NCBI RefSeq assembly: GCF_000332075.2
Contig: NZ_ALVU02000001.1
Span: 3,174,324 to 3,238,323, forward strand
Length of the DNA stretch: 64,000 nt
Source: Synechocystis sp. PCC 7509
GTDB lineage: Bacteria; Cyanobacteriota; Cyanobacteriia; Cyanobacteriales; Chroococcidiopsidaceae
Reading direction: 5' to 3'
Shown: positions 1 to 8,526 of the stretch, one piece after another
Layout of the letters: every line of letters begins with the position of its first letter
Position numbering within the stretch: the first letter of the stretch is position 1
Notes under the pieces: model-generated
Database searches by the model: none
Told to the model about the DNA's origin: nothing
The model's input: only the letters and a program-made list of their open reading frames with translations
Position numbers and translations under genes: made by a program

Positions 1-1
1 T

Positions 2-727
2 CGCATTCAAACAGAATTAGCAGAAATAGACGGCGGCGAACAATCGATTGAAGCCTTGGAACAAAAGGAAAAAGCTTGTTATACCAAGCTGATGCAAACG
101 GTAGATAAATTAACTAAACTCCGCCAAGCTACCGCCTTTCGGATGGAAGAAAAGCTACTAATTGAGCTTAAACCTTTGGCAATGGACAAGGTAAAGTTTC
201 AAGTTGCGATTGAACCAACTACCGTTTCAGCGATGGGAGGAAACCGGATTACATTTTTATTTAGCGCTAATCCCGGCGAACCTTTGCAACCGCTTACTGA
301 AGTTGCTTCTGGGGGAGAAATGAGCCGTTTTTTATTAGCTCTAAAATCTTGCTTTTCTAGCTTAGATCCGGCGGGAACTTTGATTTTTGATGAAATTGAT
401 GTAGGTGTATCGGGAAAAGTAGCTAATGCGATCGCCGAAAAGTTGCATCAATTAAGCGATCGCCAACAAGTATTATGCGTCACTCACCAGCCTTTAATTG
501 CGGCTATGGCAGATCGTCATTTTCGCGTTGATAAACTAGCTCTTGATACTTCTATAGACGCGGATACTCGTACAGTGGTGCGTGTAAAAGCCTTAGATAA
601 CTTTGCCACTCGTCGGGAAGAATTAGCCACTTTAGCTAGTGGAGAATCTCAAACTGAGGCGATCGCTTTTGCTGATTCTTTACTCGTTCAAGCCGCCCAT
701 TTGCGCCAAACTAAGTTAGTCAAATAA
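2..727 (+). CDS. recN: DNA repair protein RecN, C-terminal part (gene starts before the window)
   Basis: An SMC-like ATPase that acts in double-strand break repair; only the last ~241 codons are visible. The reading frame is open from base 2. The C-terminal ATPase lobe is recognisable: signature motif ASGGEMSR, Walker B TLIFDEIDVGVSG and a switch-like VTHQP. The preceding stretch is the end of the coiled coil. The stop lies 12 bases inside the 3' end of the convergent DUF2808 gene, so the two genes overlap tail to tail. The family call is firm because the signature and Walker B spacing are typical of RecN. Confidence 0.93.
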   Translation, partial: RIQTELAEIDGGEQSIEALEQKEKACYTKLMQTVDKLTKLRQATAFRMEEKLLIELKPLAMDKVKFQVAIEPTTVSAMGGNRITFLFSANPGEPLQPLTEVASGGEMSRFLLALKSCFSSLDPAGTLIFDEIDVGVSGKVANAIAEKLHQLSDRQQVLCVTHQPLIAAMADRHFRVDKLALDTSIDADTRTVVRVKALDNFATRREELATLASGESQTEAIAFADSLLVQAAHLRQTKLVK

Positions 728-1273
728 ATCGCCGTAAAATTGCAGTCGTCCATAACCCATAAATTGCCCCGCCGTTTTTTCACCTGGAGGAAAAGCTTTA
801 ACTCCAAACAAGTAAACTCCCGACGAGAAGGGATTTTGCACCGGACGCAAACCAATTGTAATTGTTTTTCCTGGAGTAATTGGCGGGTTAAATACTACGG
901 TGACAGTGCGGGTTTTTTTGTCTCTAGTTACAGAACCTAAAGCAATATTTTCTCCTTTATTTCGGCGCGTCCCCACAAAAGCGCGGGTATCTTCAAGATC
1001 GAAACGAATATTATCTACCCCTTCATGCTGATTAAACGTAACTGTTTGCAAGGGTTCTCCAGCTTTTTCCGGTAAGTTGATGGTGAAATAGTAGGTTGCA
1101 CCCCAAGCATTGATGTCTTTTAGTGTCGTTGTAGCTTCGACTAAACGGGGTTGTTGGACAAAAGATATAGTTCCATCTCTCAACTGTACCCCTCGTGCTA
1201 TTTCGGGAATAATTACGAAAACACTGGCAATTGCTAAGGTTGCGGCAGCTAAACTTTTGGGGCGGATTAGCAT
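716..1273 (-). CDS. DUF2808 domain protein, probably exported
   Basis: A 185-residue protein with an N-terminal hydrophobic signal segment (about residues 5-28) followed by a polar beta-rich body. The phrases QLRDGTISFVQQPRLV, YYFTINLPEKAGEPLQTVTF and FNPPITPGKTITIGLRPVQNP match my memory of the DUF2808 family, which is common in cyanobacteria and has no established function. It should be periplasmic or outer-envelope associated (inference from the signal peptide). It converges on recN with a short overlap and has no operon partner on its strand. Confidence 0.75.
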   Translation of the reverse strand: MLIRPKSLAAATLAIASVFVIIPEIARGVQLRDGTISFVQQPRLVEATTTLKDINAWGATYYFTINLPEKAGEPLQTVTFNQHEGVDNIRFDLEDTRAFVGTRRNKGENIALGSVTRDKKTRTVTVVFNPPITPGKTITIGLRPVQNPFSSGVYLFGVKAFPPGEKTAGQFMGYGRLQFYGDLFD

Positions 1274-1460
1274 AGAAAATTAGGTGGCGTTTAAAAAATA
1301 TGCGATCGCTAATTACCTTTAATCTAAGCAATTGTTATCAATCTTGGTTAGAGTTCACAAAACTTAGGGCTTTGCGCGGGTTTACTTTAAATAATATTTC
1401 GCCGTTGTTACTAAAAAAATTAGATAAGCTAAAAATATAGAATACATCAGAGGAAATTAT

Positions 1461-1958
1461 ATGACTGCTGTTTCTAACCTGCAATTAAAGACTTCGCCTT
1501 GGCAAACTATTGTCCTATTAACCTTGAGTTTATGGCTGGGTGCAAGCTTAATTTTAGACTGGGTAATTATGCCTAGTTTATATGTGTCAGGGATGATGAC
1601 ACAAGCGGGTTTTACTTCCGCAGGTTATCTAATTTTCTGGAATTTCAACCGGATTGAATTAGTAGCGGCGGCGGTAGTATTAACTGGCGTACTAGCTTTA
1701 AATAAAACAGCTTTTGTAAGCAATAGCTGGCGACGCGGTGCGGTGATTTTGTCAGGAATGATGTTAGCTGTAGCTTTAACCAATGCCTACTTTTTGACTC
1801 CGCAAATGTGCGCTACAGGAGTCCAGCTAAATTTGTTTGAAGCTGTTGAAGTTCCTAGCACAATGAACAACTTGCACGTTGCTTACTGGCTATTAGAAGC
1901 AATTAAGTTAGCTATAGGTGGTACGCTTTTGGGTTGGTGTTTTCGTCAACAAGCTTAA
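1461..1958 (+). CDS. Conserved four-helix membrane protein, function unknown
   Basis: A 165-residue protein with four hydrophobic segments (about residues 15-37, 55-80, 92-112 and 138-160), so an integral membrane protein. It resembles small DUF4149-like cyanobacterial membrane proteins, but I do not recognise a functional motif. A good ribosome-binding site (AGAGGAAA) lies seven bases before the ATG. It stands alone and is followed by a hairpin terminator at 1984-2012. Function is not assignable from sequence. Confidence 0.7.
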   Translation: MTAVSNLQLKTSPWQTIVLLTLSLWLGASLILDWVIMPSLYVSGMMTQAGFTSAGYLIFWNFNRIELVAAAVVLTGVLALNKTAFVSNSWRRGAVILSGMMLAVALTNAYFLTPQMCATGVQLNLFEAVEVPSTMNNLHVAYWLLEAIKLAIGGTLLGWCFRQQA

Positions 1959-1983
1959 GAAATTTTGAACCATCTAAACATTG

Positions 1984-2012
1984 AAAGCCTTTCATAGTGA
2001 ATGAAGGGCTTT
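1984..2012 (+). terminator. Hairpin terminator after the 165-residue membrane protein gene
   Basis: The inverted repeat AAAGCCTTTCAT / ATGAAGGGCTTT (11 of 12 positions paired) with a five-base loop, followed by TTGC, lies 25 bases after the stop at 1958. Placement and stem fit an intrinsic terminator; the T run is short. Confidence 0.65.
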
Positions 2013-2126
2013 TTGCTATTGCTCTAGTTGGGCAATTAATTATTGTTGATGCGCTACTTTTTCCCTGCTACTCCATAATCAAACAACCCTGCGACTGTTC
2101 ACAAGCCATATCTTAATTAATGTTAT

Positions 2127-2423
2127 TTAACTCCAGTCTTCGTCTTCACCCTTATTAGCTTTACCTTTATAAAGTGGTTGGTTAGCGTGGATTTGACGAG
2201 TTTTAGCAAATAATTGGGTTTCTGTAATCTCCCAGTTTTGCAACACTAGGTCTAAATCCCCTTGAATATCTCTAGCGCCAGGAAAGCCATTGTAACGAAT
2301 CCGTAGTCTGGCAAGCTCCGCCAGATTATAATCGGTAGGCGAAGATATTAATAGATTGTTAACGATAATGCGATCGCGACCGTGTAAAGGATGTTGGCGA
2401 TCTTGATTTTCCGTTTCTGACAT
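2127..2423 (-). CDS. DUF3288 family protein
   Basis: A soluble protein of about 98 residues. The core HPLHGRDRIIVNNLL, YNLAELARLRIRYNGFPGAR and QLFAKTRQIHA is the hallmark of the small cyanobacterial DUF3288 family, whose function is unknown to me. I start at MSETENQ (2423) because it resembles the family start; an in-frame ATG two codons upstream (2429) is an alternative. It is divergent from rbcR with about 310 bases between the two starts. Confidence 0.75.
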   Translation of the reverse strand: MSETENQDRQHPLHGRDRIIVNNLLISSPTDYNLAELARLRIRYNGFPGARDIQGDLDLVLQNWEITETQLFAKTRQIHANQPLYKGKANKGEDEDWS

Positions 2424-2628
2424 TAGCAATTTTTGGTTCGCACTGTGTACTAGGTTAATAGTTACAGATTTTTTTGTCGGTTACAGTGCAAGGGTTGTTG
2501 CAAAGTGTCAAGAGCAAACCAAAGTCAATAGCGTTGTGCTAGTGTCAGTTTTTAGACGAACTTGTTTGCTTGAGCAGCTAACCAAAGTCTAAACCCCTAG
2601 CAAGGGAATGATTTTTTGCTTCTCTCTT

Positions 2629-2716
2629 GGAAAACTCTGTAGAGGGAAACCCTCAAGAGCAGATTTTCCGCTCTATTGTAAAACTCTGTGGAAGAAACCT
2701 TCCTACATATTTTCCG
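2629..2716. repeat. Two tandem palindromic repeats in the rbcR leader
   Basis: Two imperfect palindromes lie head to tail just before the rbcR start. Copy A (2629-2669) runs from GGAAAACTCTGTAGAGGG to a terminal TTTTCC. Copy B (2678-2716) contains AAAACTCTGTGGAAG, a GAAACC-like centre and a closing TTTTCCG. Each can fold as one hairpin with a central AAA loop. A third relative lies at 21673-21710 inside a transposase gene, so this is a dispersed family and not a dedicated rbcR operator. Confidence 0.7.
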
Positions 2717-2736
2717 TTTTAACTCTTGGTAGCTGT

Positions 2737-3768
2737 ATGTCTGACCTTCCTTTCACTTTAGATCAGTTACGCATCCTGAAAGCGATCGCGGCAGAAGGAA
2801 GCTTTAAGCGTGCCGCAGATAGTTTGTACGTTTCTCAACCTGCTGTTAGCCTCCAAGTTCAAAACTTAGAAAGGCAATTAGATGTGCCTTTATTTGATCG
2901 CGGTGGACGACGCGCTCAATTAACCGAAGCAGGTTATCTTTTGCTAAGTTATGGCGAAAAAATCCTGACTTTGTGTCAAGAAACTTGCCGCGCCATTGAA
3001 GACTTACAAAATCTTCAAGGTGGAACGTTAATTGTCGGCGCGTCTCAAACTACTGGAACTTATCTTTTGCCGCAGATGATTGGCTTATTTCGGCAAAAAT
3101 ACCCTGATGTTGCCGTCCAGTTACACGTTCACTCTACCCGCCGCACAGCTTGGAGTGTCGCCAACGGACAGGTGGATTTAGCAATTATTGGTGGTGAAGT
3201 ACCTAGCGAATTGCAAGAATCTTTAGAGATTATTCCCTACGCGGAAGATGAATTAGCGCTGATTTTACCTGTTTTTCATCCCTTTGCTAAACTGCACACA
3301 ATTCAAAGAGACGATTTATATAAATTACAATTTATTGCTCTCGATTCTCAATCGACAATTCGTAAAGTTATCGATCAAGTATTGACTCGCTGTGAAATTG
3401 ATACGCGCCGCTTGAAAATAGAAATGGAACTCAATTCAATTGAAGCAATCAAAAATGCCGTGCAGTCAGGGTTAGGAGCAGCTTTTGTGTCGCTAAGTGC
3501 GATCGCTAAAGAATTACAAATGAACGTCCTCCACTGCACTCCGATTGAAGGAGTTGTAGTCAAACGGACGCTATGGCTAATTTTCAACCCCAATCGTTAT
3601 CGCTCAAAAGCGGCGGAAGCTTTTAGCAAAGAAGTTTTACCCCAATTTGCTACCCCAGGATGGAATCAAGAGGTTCTATCCGTCCAACCATTAATTACTG
3701 AAGCTATTGGAGAAATAAGCGATCGCCCAATTTCCATAGCACCCCAAGCTGAGAAAACAAATATTTAG
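2737..3768 (+). CDS. rbcR: LysR-type regulator RbcR (Ycf30-like)
   Basis: A 343-residue LysR regulator, in cyanobacteria and plastids a controller of RuBisCO and carbon-concentration genes. The N-terminal helix-turn-helix is clear ([20 protein letters not shown] then [16 protein letters not shown]), followed by an effector domain ([18 protein letters not shown] onward). The whole sequence is close to RbcR as I remember it. I chose the ATG at 2737 ([12 protein letters not shown]). The 43 codons open upstream (from 2608) read through two palindromic repeats and have no family counterpart. No neighbour suggests an operon. Confidence 0.9.
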   Translation: MSDLPFTLDQLRILKAIAAEGSFKRAADSLYVSQPAVSLQVQNLERQLDVPLFDRGGRRAQLTEAGYLLLSYGEKILTLCQETCRAIEDLQNLQGGTLIVGASQTTGTYLLPQMIGLFRQKYPDVAVQLHVHSTRRTAWSVANGQVDLAIIGGEVPSELQESLEIIPYAEDELALILPVFHPFAKLHTIQRDDLYKLQFIALDSQSTIRKVIDQVLTRCEIDTRRLKIEMELNSIEAIKNAVQSGLGAAFVSLSAIAKELQMNVLHCTPIEGVVVKRTLWLIFNPNRYRSKAAEAFSKEVLPQFATPGWNQEVLSVQPLITEAIGEISDRPISIAPQAEKTNI

Positions 3769-3838
3769 CTAAAAGTTAATCGGCATAAGTTATAAACAAG
3801 AAAATTGCTTATTGCTACCGTCCAAATCATCAATATTT

Positions 3839-5287
3839 ATGGAAGTCTATTGCACTCGTTCAAGTTGTCCCCGTCCGCAAAATAATTTTGCCGATTTAGA
3901 TGATGGTGCAACCTTAAAGACGACACAGCAAAAGTACTGTACTACTTGCGGAATGCCATTGATTTTAGTAGGGCGCTACTTACCACTAAAATTGTTAGGA
4001 CGGGGAGGATTTGGGGCGGCTTTTTTGGCGCGCGATCGCTATACTCCAGGTTTCCGTAAGTGCGTAGTCAAGCAATTCAAACCCTCTGGCGATTTAACCC
4101 CAGAGCAATTACAAACAGCCCACCAACTATTTGAACGCGAAGCGGAAGTTTTAGAACTAATTGGCAATCAAAATAATCAAATCCCCGACTTATTTGCGTT
4201 TTTTGATTTAACTGTTCCCAGTCTTCAACCTTCCAAACAAGAGCAATTTTTTTATTTAGTTCAAGAATTTATTGATGGCAAAAACTTAGAAGAAGAACTA
4301 CAGGAAAAAGGCAAGTTTTCCGAAGCTGAGGTACAAGAAGTATTACTAGAAGTTCTCAAAGTTTTAAAATTTGTCCACGATAGCGGCTCGATTCATCGAG
4401 ATATCAAACCTTCCAATATTATGCGCCACAAAAACGGGCGCTTGTATTTATTAGATTTTGGTGCAGTTAAACAAGTAGCCAGCACCGCCACTAGCAAGGC
4501 TTCCACAGGCATTTATTCCCTGGGATTTGCCCCCCCAGAACAAATGTCTGGCAAGCAAGTTTATCCATCTACCGATTTATATGCTTTGGCGGTTACTTGT
4601 GTAATGTTGCTGACAGGTAAAGACGCAGCCGATTTGTTTGATAACTATAGCAATCAATGGAGTTGGCAAAAAGAAGTCAAGATTAGTCCAACGCTAGAAA
4701 ATGTACTAAATAAAATGTTGATAGCAGCTCCAAATCAACGCTTTCAATCGGCGCAAGAAGTATTGGATGCTCTAGCTATAATTCCTGTCCCACAAACACC
4801 GCCACCTAGTCCTAGGGCAAAGCCTAACCCATCTTTAACTAATATTCCGAATTCTGCCCCGATTGTTTCTACTACTCCTGTTGCTCCTGCTGTCAGGCAG
4901 CAATCGCATCCCACTTTTTCAACCTGGGAATTATTAATCAATGGCGCTTTTACTGGCTTTGAGGGGAGTTTAATTGCGATCGCCTTAGCGAGTCTTTTAG
5001 GTACAACTTTAATGACTACCGGAGCGTGGCTAGTTGTGTTGGGAGGACTAATTTTTGTCCAATGGCGACGCTGGATTGAGGGCAAAGATTTATTAATTAT
5101 TGCGGGTCTTACCTTAGCCCTAATATTATTCTTGCCCGGATTGCACAAAAAAATTGTTAGTAGTTTGCCAGGAATTGGAACTTGGCAAACGGTATTAATA
5201 TTAGCGATAGTTGCAGGCTTGGGTGCGATCGCTGTAACGGCACTATATAAATTAATCTACAAGTTACTTGCTCGATTTATTCGCTAA
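3839..5287 (+). CDS. Ser/Thr protein kinase with N-terminal zinc ribbon and C-terminal membrane segments
   Basis: A 482-residue Hanks-type kinase. From the ATG at 3839: Cys pairs at residues 5/10 and 34/37 (zinc-ribbon-like), Gly-rich loop GRGGFGAAF at about 53-60, the Lys of VVKQF near 78, HRDIKPSN near 186 and DFG near 206, so all catalytic elements are present. A proline-rich linker (about 320-350) leads to three or four hydrophobic segments near the C-terminus, giving a membrane-tethered cytoplasmic kinase. The next gene starts 19 bases on and encodes a PstS-like protein, suggesting a co-transcribed signalling module. An upstream TTG (3812) is less likely. Confidence 0.87.
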   Translation: MEVYCTRSSCPRPQNNFADLDDGATLKTTQQKYCTTCGMPLILVGRYLPLKLLGRGGFGAAFLARDRYTPGFRKCVVKQFKPSGDLTPEQLQTAHQLFEREAEVLELIGNQNNQIPDLFAFFDLTVPSLQPSKQEQFFYLVQEFIDGKNLEEELQEKGKFSEAEVQEVLLEVLKVLKFVHDSGSIHRDIKPSNIMRHKNGRLYLLDFGAVKQVASTATSKASTGIYSLGFAPPEQMSGKQVYPSTDLYALAVTCVMLLTGKDAADLFDNYSNQWSWQKEVKISPTLENVLNKMLIAAPNQRFQSAQEVLDALAIIPVPQTPPPSPRAKPNPSLTNIPNSAPIVSTTPVAPAVRQQSHPTFSTWELLINGAFTGFEGSLIAIALASLLGTTLMTTGAWLVVLGGLIFVQWRRWIEGKDLLIIAGLTLALILFLPGLHKKIVSSLPGIGTWQTVLILAIVAGLGAIAVTALYKLIYKLLARFIR

Positions 5288-5306
5288 CAGTGGCTAACAA
5301 GCAATC

Positions 5307-6320
5307 ATGTCCGAAAGAAACGAAACCACTATTTTAGTTCTAGCTTTACTAACTACATTAGGTTTGGTAGGTGGCGCGATCTGGTGGTTTACTCAAGATA
5401 GGATCAAACTAACTGATTTAACTAAAAATCAAACTGAGCCAAATACTTTTGCCCAAGTAACCAATCTTCCTACGGGGCTATTTAGTTATGGTGGTAGTAC
5501 AACTTGGGCCTCCATTCGGGGTATTGTCGATCCAGCAATTGAAATTGTCCATCCTGAATTTCGGCTGCGCTATACCAACCCCACCTCTGGAACTCCTGGT
5601 TCTGGTAGTGGGATCAAGATGTTATTAGATGGTCAATTAGCCTTTGCTCAATCTTCACGCTCAATTAAAGAGCAAGAGTTAAACCGCGCCACTGCTAGAG
5701 GCTTTGAGCTTAAAGCCATACCTGTTGCCATTGATGGTATTGCGATCGCCGTTCACCCAAATTTAAACATTTCTGGTCTGACTCTAGGGCAATTACAAGA
5801 AATTTATACGGGTAAATTAACTAATTGGCAACAATTAGGAGGTATAGATTTACCCATTGTTCCTTATTCGCGCCAACTCAATGAAGGCGGGACTACTGAA
5901 TTTTTTGCCGAAAATGTTTTAAACGGGGCAGATTTTGGTCGCAACGTCCAGTTTAGCGACACAACTACCCAAGCTTTGAGAGCCGTAGCAGCAAATCCCG
6001 GCGGTATTTATTATGCTTCCGCTCCCGAAATTGTCAGCCAATGTACTGTAAAACCCTTACCATTGGGTCGTAAAGCTACAGAACTTATTGCGCCTTATCA
6101 ACAGCCATTTATTGCCCTTTCTCAGTGTCCCAGCCAACGCAATCAAGTAAATACCGCAGCCTTTCAAAGCGGTGATTATCCAATTACTCGTCGCTTATTT
6201 GTAATTGTCAAACTTGATGGCAACGCCGACCAGCAAGCCGGAGAAGCTTATGCTAAGTTACTTTTGACTTCCCAAGGTCAACAATTAATTGCTAAAGCTG
6301 GATTTGTTAGTATTCGCTAA
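5307..6320 (+). CDS. Membrane-anchored PstS-like substrate-binding protein 1
   Basis: A 337-residue protein with one N-terminal membrane segment (about residues 9-29, containing LGLVGGAIWWF) and a phosphate-binding-protein-like domain. The motif LFSYGGSTTWASIRG, then GSGSGIKMLLDGQLAFAQSSR and a hinge region, is typical of the PstS-like family (PBP_like_2). It differs from ordinary PstS in lacking a cleavable signal or lipobox, so it should stay anchored with the domain outside. It follows the kinase gene by 19 bases and is paralogous to the next gene. A ligand-sensing role for the kinase is inference. Confidence 0.82.
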   Translation: MSERNETTILVLALLTTLGLVGGAIWWFTQDRIKLTDLTKNQTEPNTFAQVTNLPTGLFSYGGSTTWASIRGIVDPAIEIVHPEFRLRYTNPTSGTPGSGSGIKMLLDGQLAFAQSSRSIKEQELNRATARGFELKAIPVAIDGIAIAVHPNLNISGLTLGQLQEIYTGKLTNWQQLGGIDLPIVPYSRQLNEGGTTEFFAENVLNGADFGRNVQFSDTTTQALRAVAANPGGIYYASAPEIVSQCTVKPLPLGRKATELIAPYQQPFIALSQCPSQRNQVNTAAFQSGDYPITRRLFVIVKLDGNADQQAGEAYAKLLLTSQGQQLIAKAGFVSIR

Positions 6321-6389
6321 TTTTTGTAGTTAAAATAACAGGTTAAATTGATGTTGAGAAAATTGTCTAACCATTACTGCGAGTAATTT

Positions 6390-7445
6390 ATGTCTCAAAA
6401 AAATGAAACTCCGCTTTTGATTGTGGCTTTATTAATTACTGTGGGGCTAGTCGGGGGGGCAATATGGTGGTTTATGCGATCGGGGATTAACTTAACGGCA
6501 ACTAATAATAATCGCCCTACTCCTACCAATAACCAGCCAGAAGCTCCTCTCAATGCTAGTAGCGATCGCGATTTTGCCTCCGTACAAAAAGTTCCTAGTG
6601 GCTTATTTAATTATGGTGGTAGCACTTCTTGGGCCCCTATCCGTTTGCGAGTAGATTCAGCAATTCAAGCGGCGCGTCCTGAATTTCGCTTGCGGTACGT
6701 TACCTCCACCGGAGTTGCACCAGGATCATCCACGGGAATTAAAATGTTAATTGATGGCAAGCTAGACTTTGCTCAATCATCCCGGAGTCTCCGAGACGAG
6801 GAGTTAAGCAGCGCTCAACAGCGAGGGTTTAAGCTACAACAAACTCCTATTGCTATTGATGGTCTAGCAGTGGCGGTCAATCCCAGCTTAAATATTTCTG
6901 GACTGACGATAGACCAACTTCGGTCTATTTATACAGGCAAGGTAACTAACTGGCAACAAGTCGGTGGACCAAATGTGGCGATTCAACCTTATTCGCGTCC
7001 TGCTAATGATGGCGGTACGGTAGAGCTTTTTGTTCAAGATGTTTTGGGGAACCAAAAGTTTGCCGCCAACGTCCAATTTGTTGCTACTACTACTCAAGCG
7101 TTGCAAAAACTAGCTAGTAGCCCTGGAGGAATTTACTATGCCTCCGCCCCCGAAGTTGTTCCTCAATGTACGATTAAGCCGATAGCCCTAGGGCGCAAAG
7201 CTAACGAATTAGTCCCTCCTTTTCAAGAACCTTTTGTGCCGTTGTCTCAATGCCCCAGCCAGCGCAATCAATTAAATACCGAGGCTTTTCAATCGGGAGC
7301 ATACCCCATTACGCGGAATTTATTTGCGATCATCAAACAAAACGGTCAAACCGAGCAGTTGGCTGGGGATGCCTACGTCAATTTTCTGCTCTCAAATCAA
7401 GGGCAAGAATTAATTAGTCAAAGTGGGTTTGTCAGAATTCGCTAA
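6390..7445 (+). CDS. Membrane-anchored PstS-like substrate-binding protein 2
   Basis: A 351-residue paralogue of the preceding gene with the same layout: N-terminal anchor (LLITVGLVGGAIWWF), a variable polar linker (about residues 35-65), then the PstS-like domain beginning LFNYGGSTSWAPIR and ending SQSGFVRIR. The linker is the main difference between the pair, and the binding core is closely conserved, indicating tandem duplication. The spacing from the first copy is 69 bases. It converges with the Crp/Fnr gene, whose stop is only a few bases away. Confidence 0.82.
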   Translation: MSQKNETPLLIVALLITVGLVGGAIWWFMRSGINLTATNNNRPTPTNNQPEAPLNASSDRDFASVQKVPSGLFNYGGSTSWAPIRLRVDSAIQAARPEFRLRYVTSTGVAPGSSTGIKMLIDGKLDFAQSSRSLRDEELSSAQQRGFKLQQTPIAIDGLAVAVNPSLNISGLTIDQLRSIYTGKVTNWQQVGGPNVAIQPYSRPANDGGTVELFVQDVLGNQKFAANVQFVATTTQALQKLASSPGGIYYASAPEVVPQCTIKPIALGRKANELVPPFQEPFVPLSQCPSQRNQLNTEAFQSGAYPITRNLFAIIKQNGQTEQLAGDAYVNFLLSNQGQELISQSGFVRIR

Positions 7446-7447
7446 CT

Positions 7448-8167
7448 TTAACGCCGTACTAAATTTATCGAAGCGGCGGGCAAACAAATTAAGTTGTCTC
7501 CTTGGTTAATCAATAACCCTTTTTGACGTAACTTACCCATCAAGCGGGTAACAGTAACGCGCGTAGAACCAATGGCGCTACCGATTTGAGCGTGAGTAAG
7601 AGGAAAAGGCAAATAATATCCGCGCAAAGTTTCTGGATCTTCTTCACTTACTGAAGCTTCGCCATATTCCTCAACTAACAATGTTAAAAAGCCTAATAAC
7701 CGATCGATGGTGCGTCTTTGACCTAAAGCACTCAGCCATAATAGCTTGCGCTGGTGCTGGTAGCGAAAAGCATCTAGCACTTCCCGGCGGAAATGGGGCC
7801 AGTTGTCTAAGTCGTGCCAATACATCCACACTACTGCTGTTTGGTCTACGTGAGCGTAACTTTGCAGCGTAAAAGGAGATTGAGCAACAATTTCAAAAGG
7901 CTGTCCCGCGCCCACAAAGCCTAAAAAAGCTTCTTCGGGAGTGCGGTTAATCCGCCTTGACATCAATTGACTTGCGGTGGTGCTGGGTTGTGCTGTGCCT
8001 ACCAGTCGTACAGCGCCGCGCTGGACTAAATAAAGCAATCCAGGTCTAGCAGGAATGCGCTCATCTTTACTAAAACTACGGCATCGATAATGCTCGTTAG
8101 CCCAGTCGAGAATCCGTTGCCAAGTTAAGAAAGGTCGTGATGGCTCTGAAAAAGATGGGGATTGCAT
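7448..8167 (-). CDS. Crp/Fnr family transcription regulator
   Basis: A 239-residue protein with an N-terminal cyclic-nucleotide-binding-like fold (about residues 25-135, poorly conserved; the phosphate-binding signature of true cAMP receptors is not seen) and a C-terminal winged helix-turn-helix (LTHAQIGSAIGSTRVTVTRLMGKL). The recognition helix STRVTVTRLMG is typical of Crp/Fnr and NtcA-type proteins. Ligand and targets cannot be told. It is transcribed away from the 8168-8526 intergenic stretch. Confidence 0.82.
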   Translation of the reverse strand: MQSPSFSEPSRPFLTWQRILDWANEHYRCRSFSKDERIPARPGLLYLVQRGAVRLVGTAQPSTTASQLMSRRINRTPEEAFLGFVGAGQPFEIVAQSPFTLQSYAHVDQTAVVWMYWHDLDNWPHFRREVLDAFRYQHQRKLLWLSALGQRRTIDRLLGFLTLLVEEYGEASVSEEDPETLRGYYLPFPLTHAQIGSAIGSTRVTVTRLMGKLRQKGLLINQGDNLICLPAASINLVRR

Positions 8168-8526
8168 AATTTAAAGCAAATGGCGATCAAGCGTGAAAAG
8201 TTACATTAATTGCAGTCGTTTCCGATTTTCTGTAATGATAGGTCTATACAAAAGAATCGGCTGTTTGAGCGGTCAAGCTAAACTATAATTACACATTTAT
8301 CTAAGTAATTGTATTTGTCTTTAGTTATTGTTTAGTGAATTTTATGGTTGGTGAAATTGTAGCTATTGTAATTCAATCTAGTTAAATAAAAATCAGCAAT
8401 AGAGTAGTAAATTAGGCAATCAAAAATATATGTCATGAATTTATTGGCGATCGCCTTGCTAAAAAGTAGAGAATCAACAGTTATTATCAAATTACTAAAT
8501 CGACGGTTTTTGGGGCTAGAGTTTGA
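8168..8526. other. Intergenic region between divergent genes, nothing specific seen
   Basis: About 360 AT-rich bases between the Crp/Fnr gene (minus) and the ArgS-like gene (plus). It contains one HIP1-like site but no hairpin, repeat, RNA gene or convincing open frame that I could recognise. It presumably holds the two promoters. Confidence 0.5.

Noticed and set aside
2608-2736. 43-residue N-terminal extension of RbcR
   Set aside because: It translates palindromic repeats and lacks any RbcR homology; the family starts at [12 protein letters not shown].
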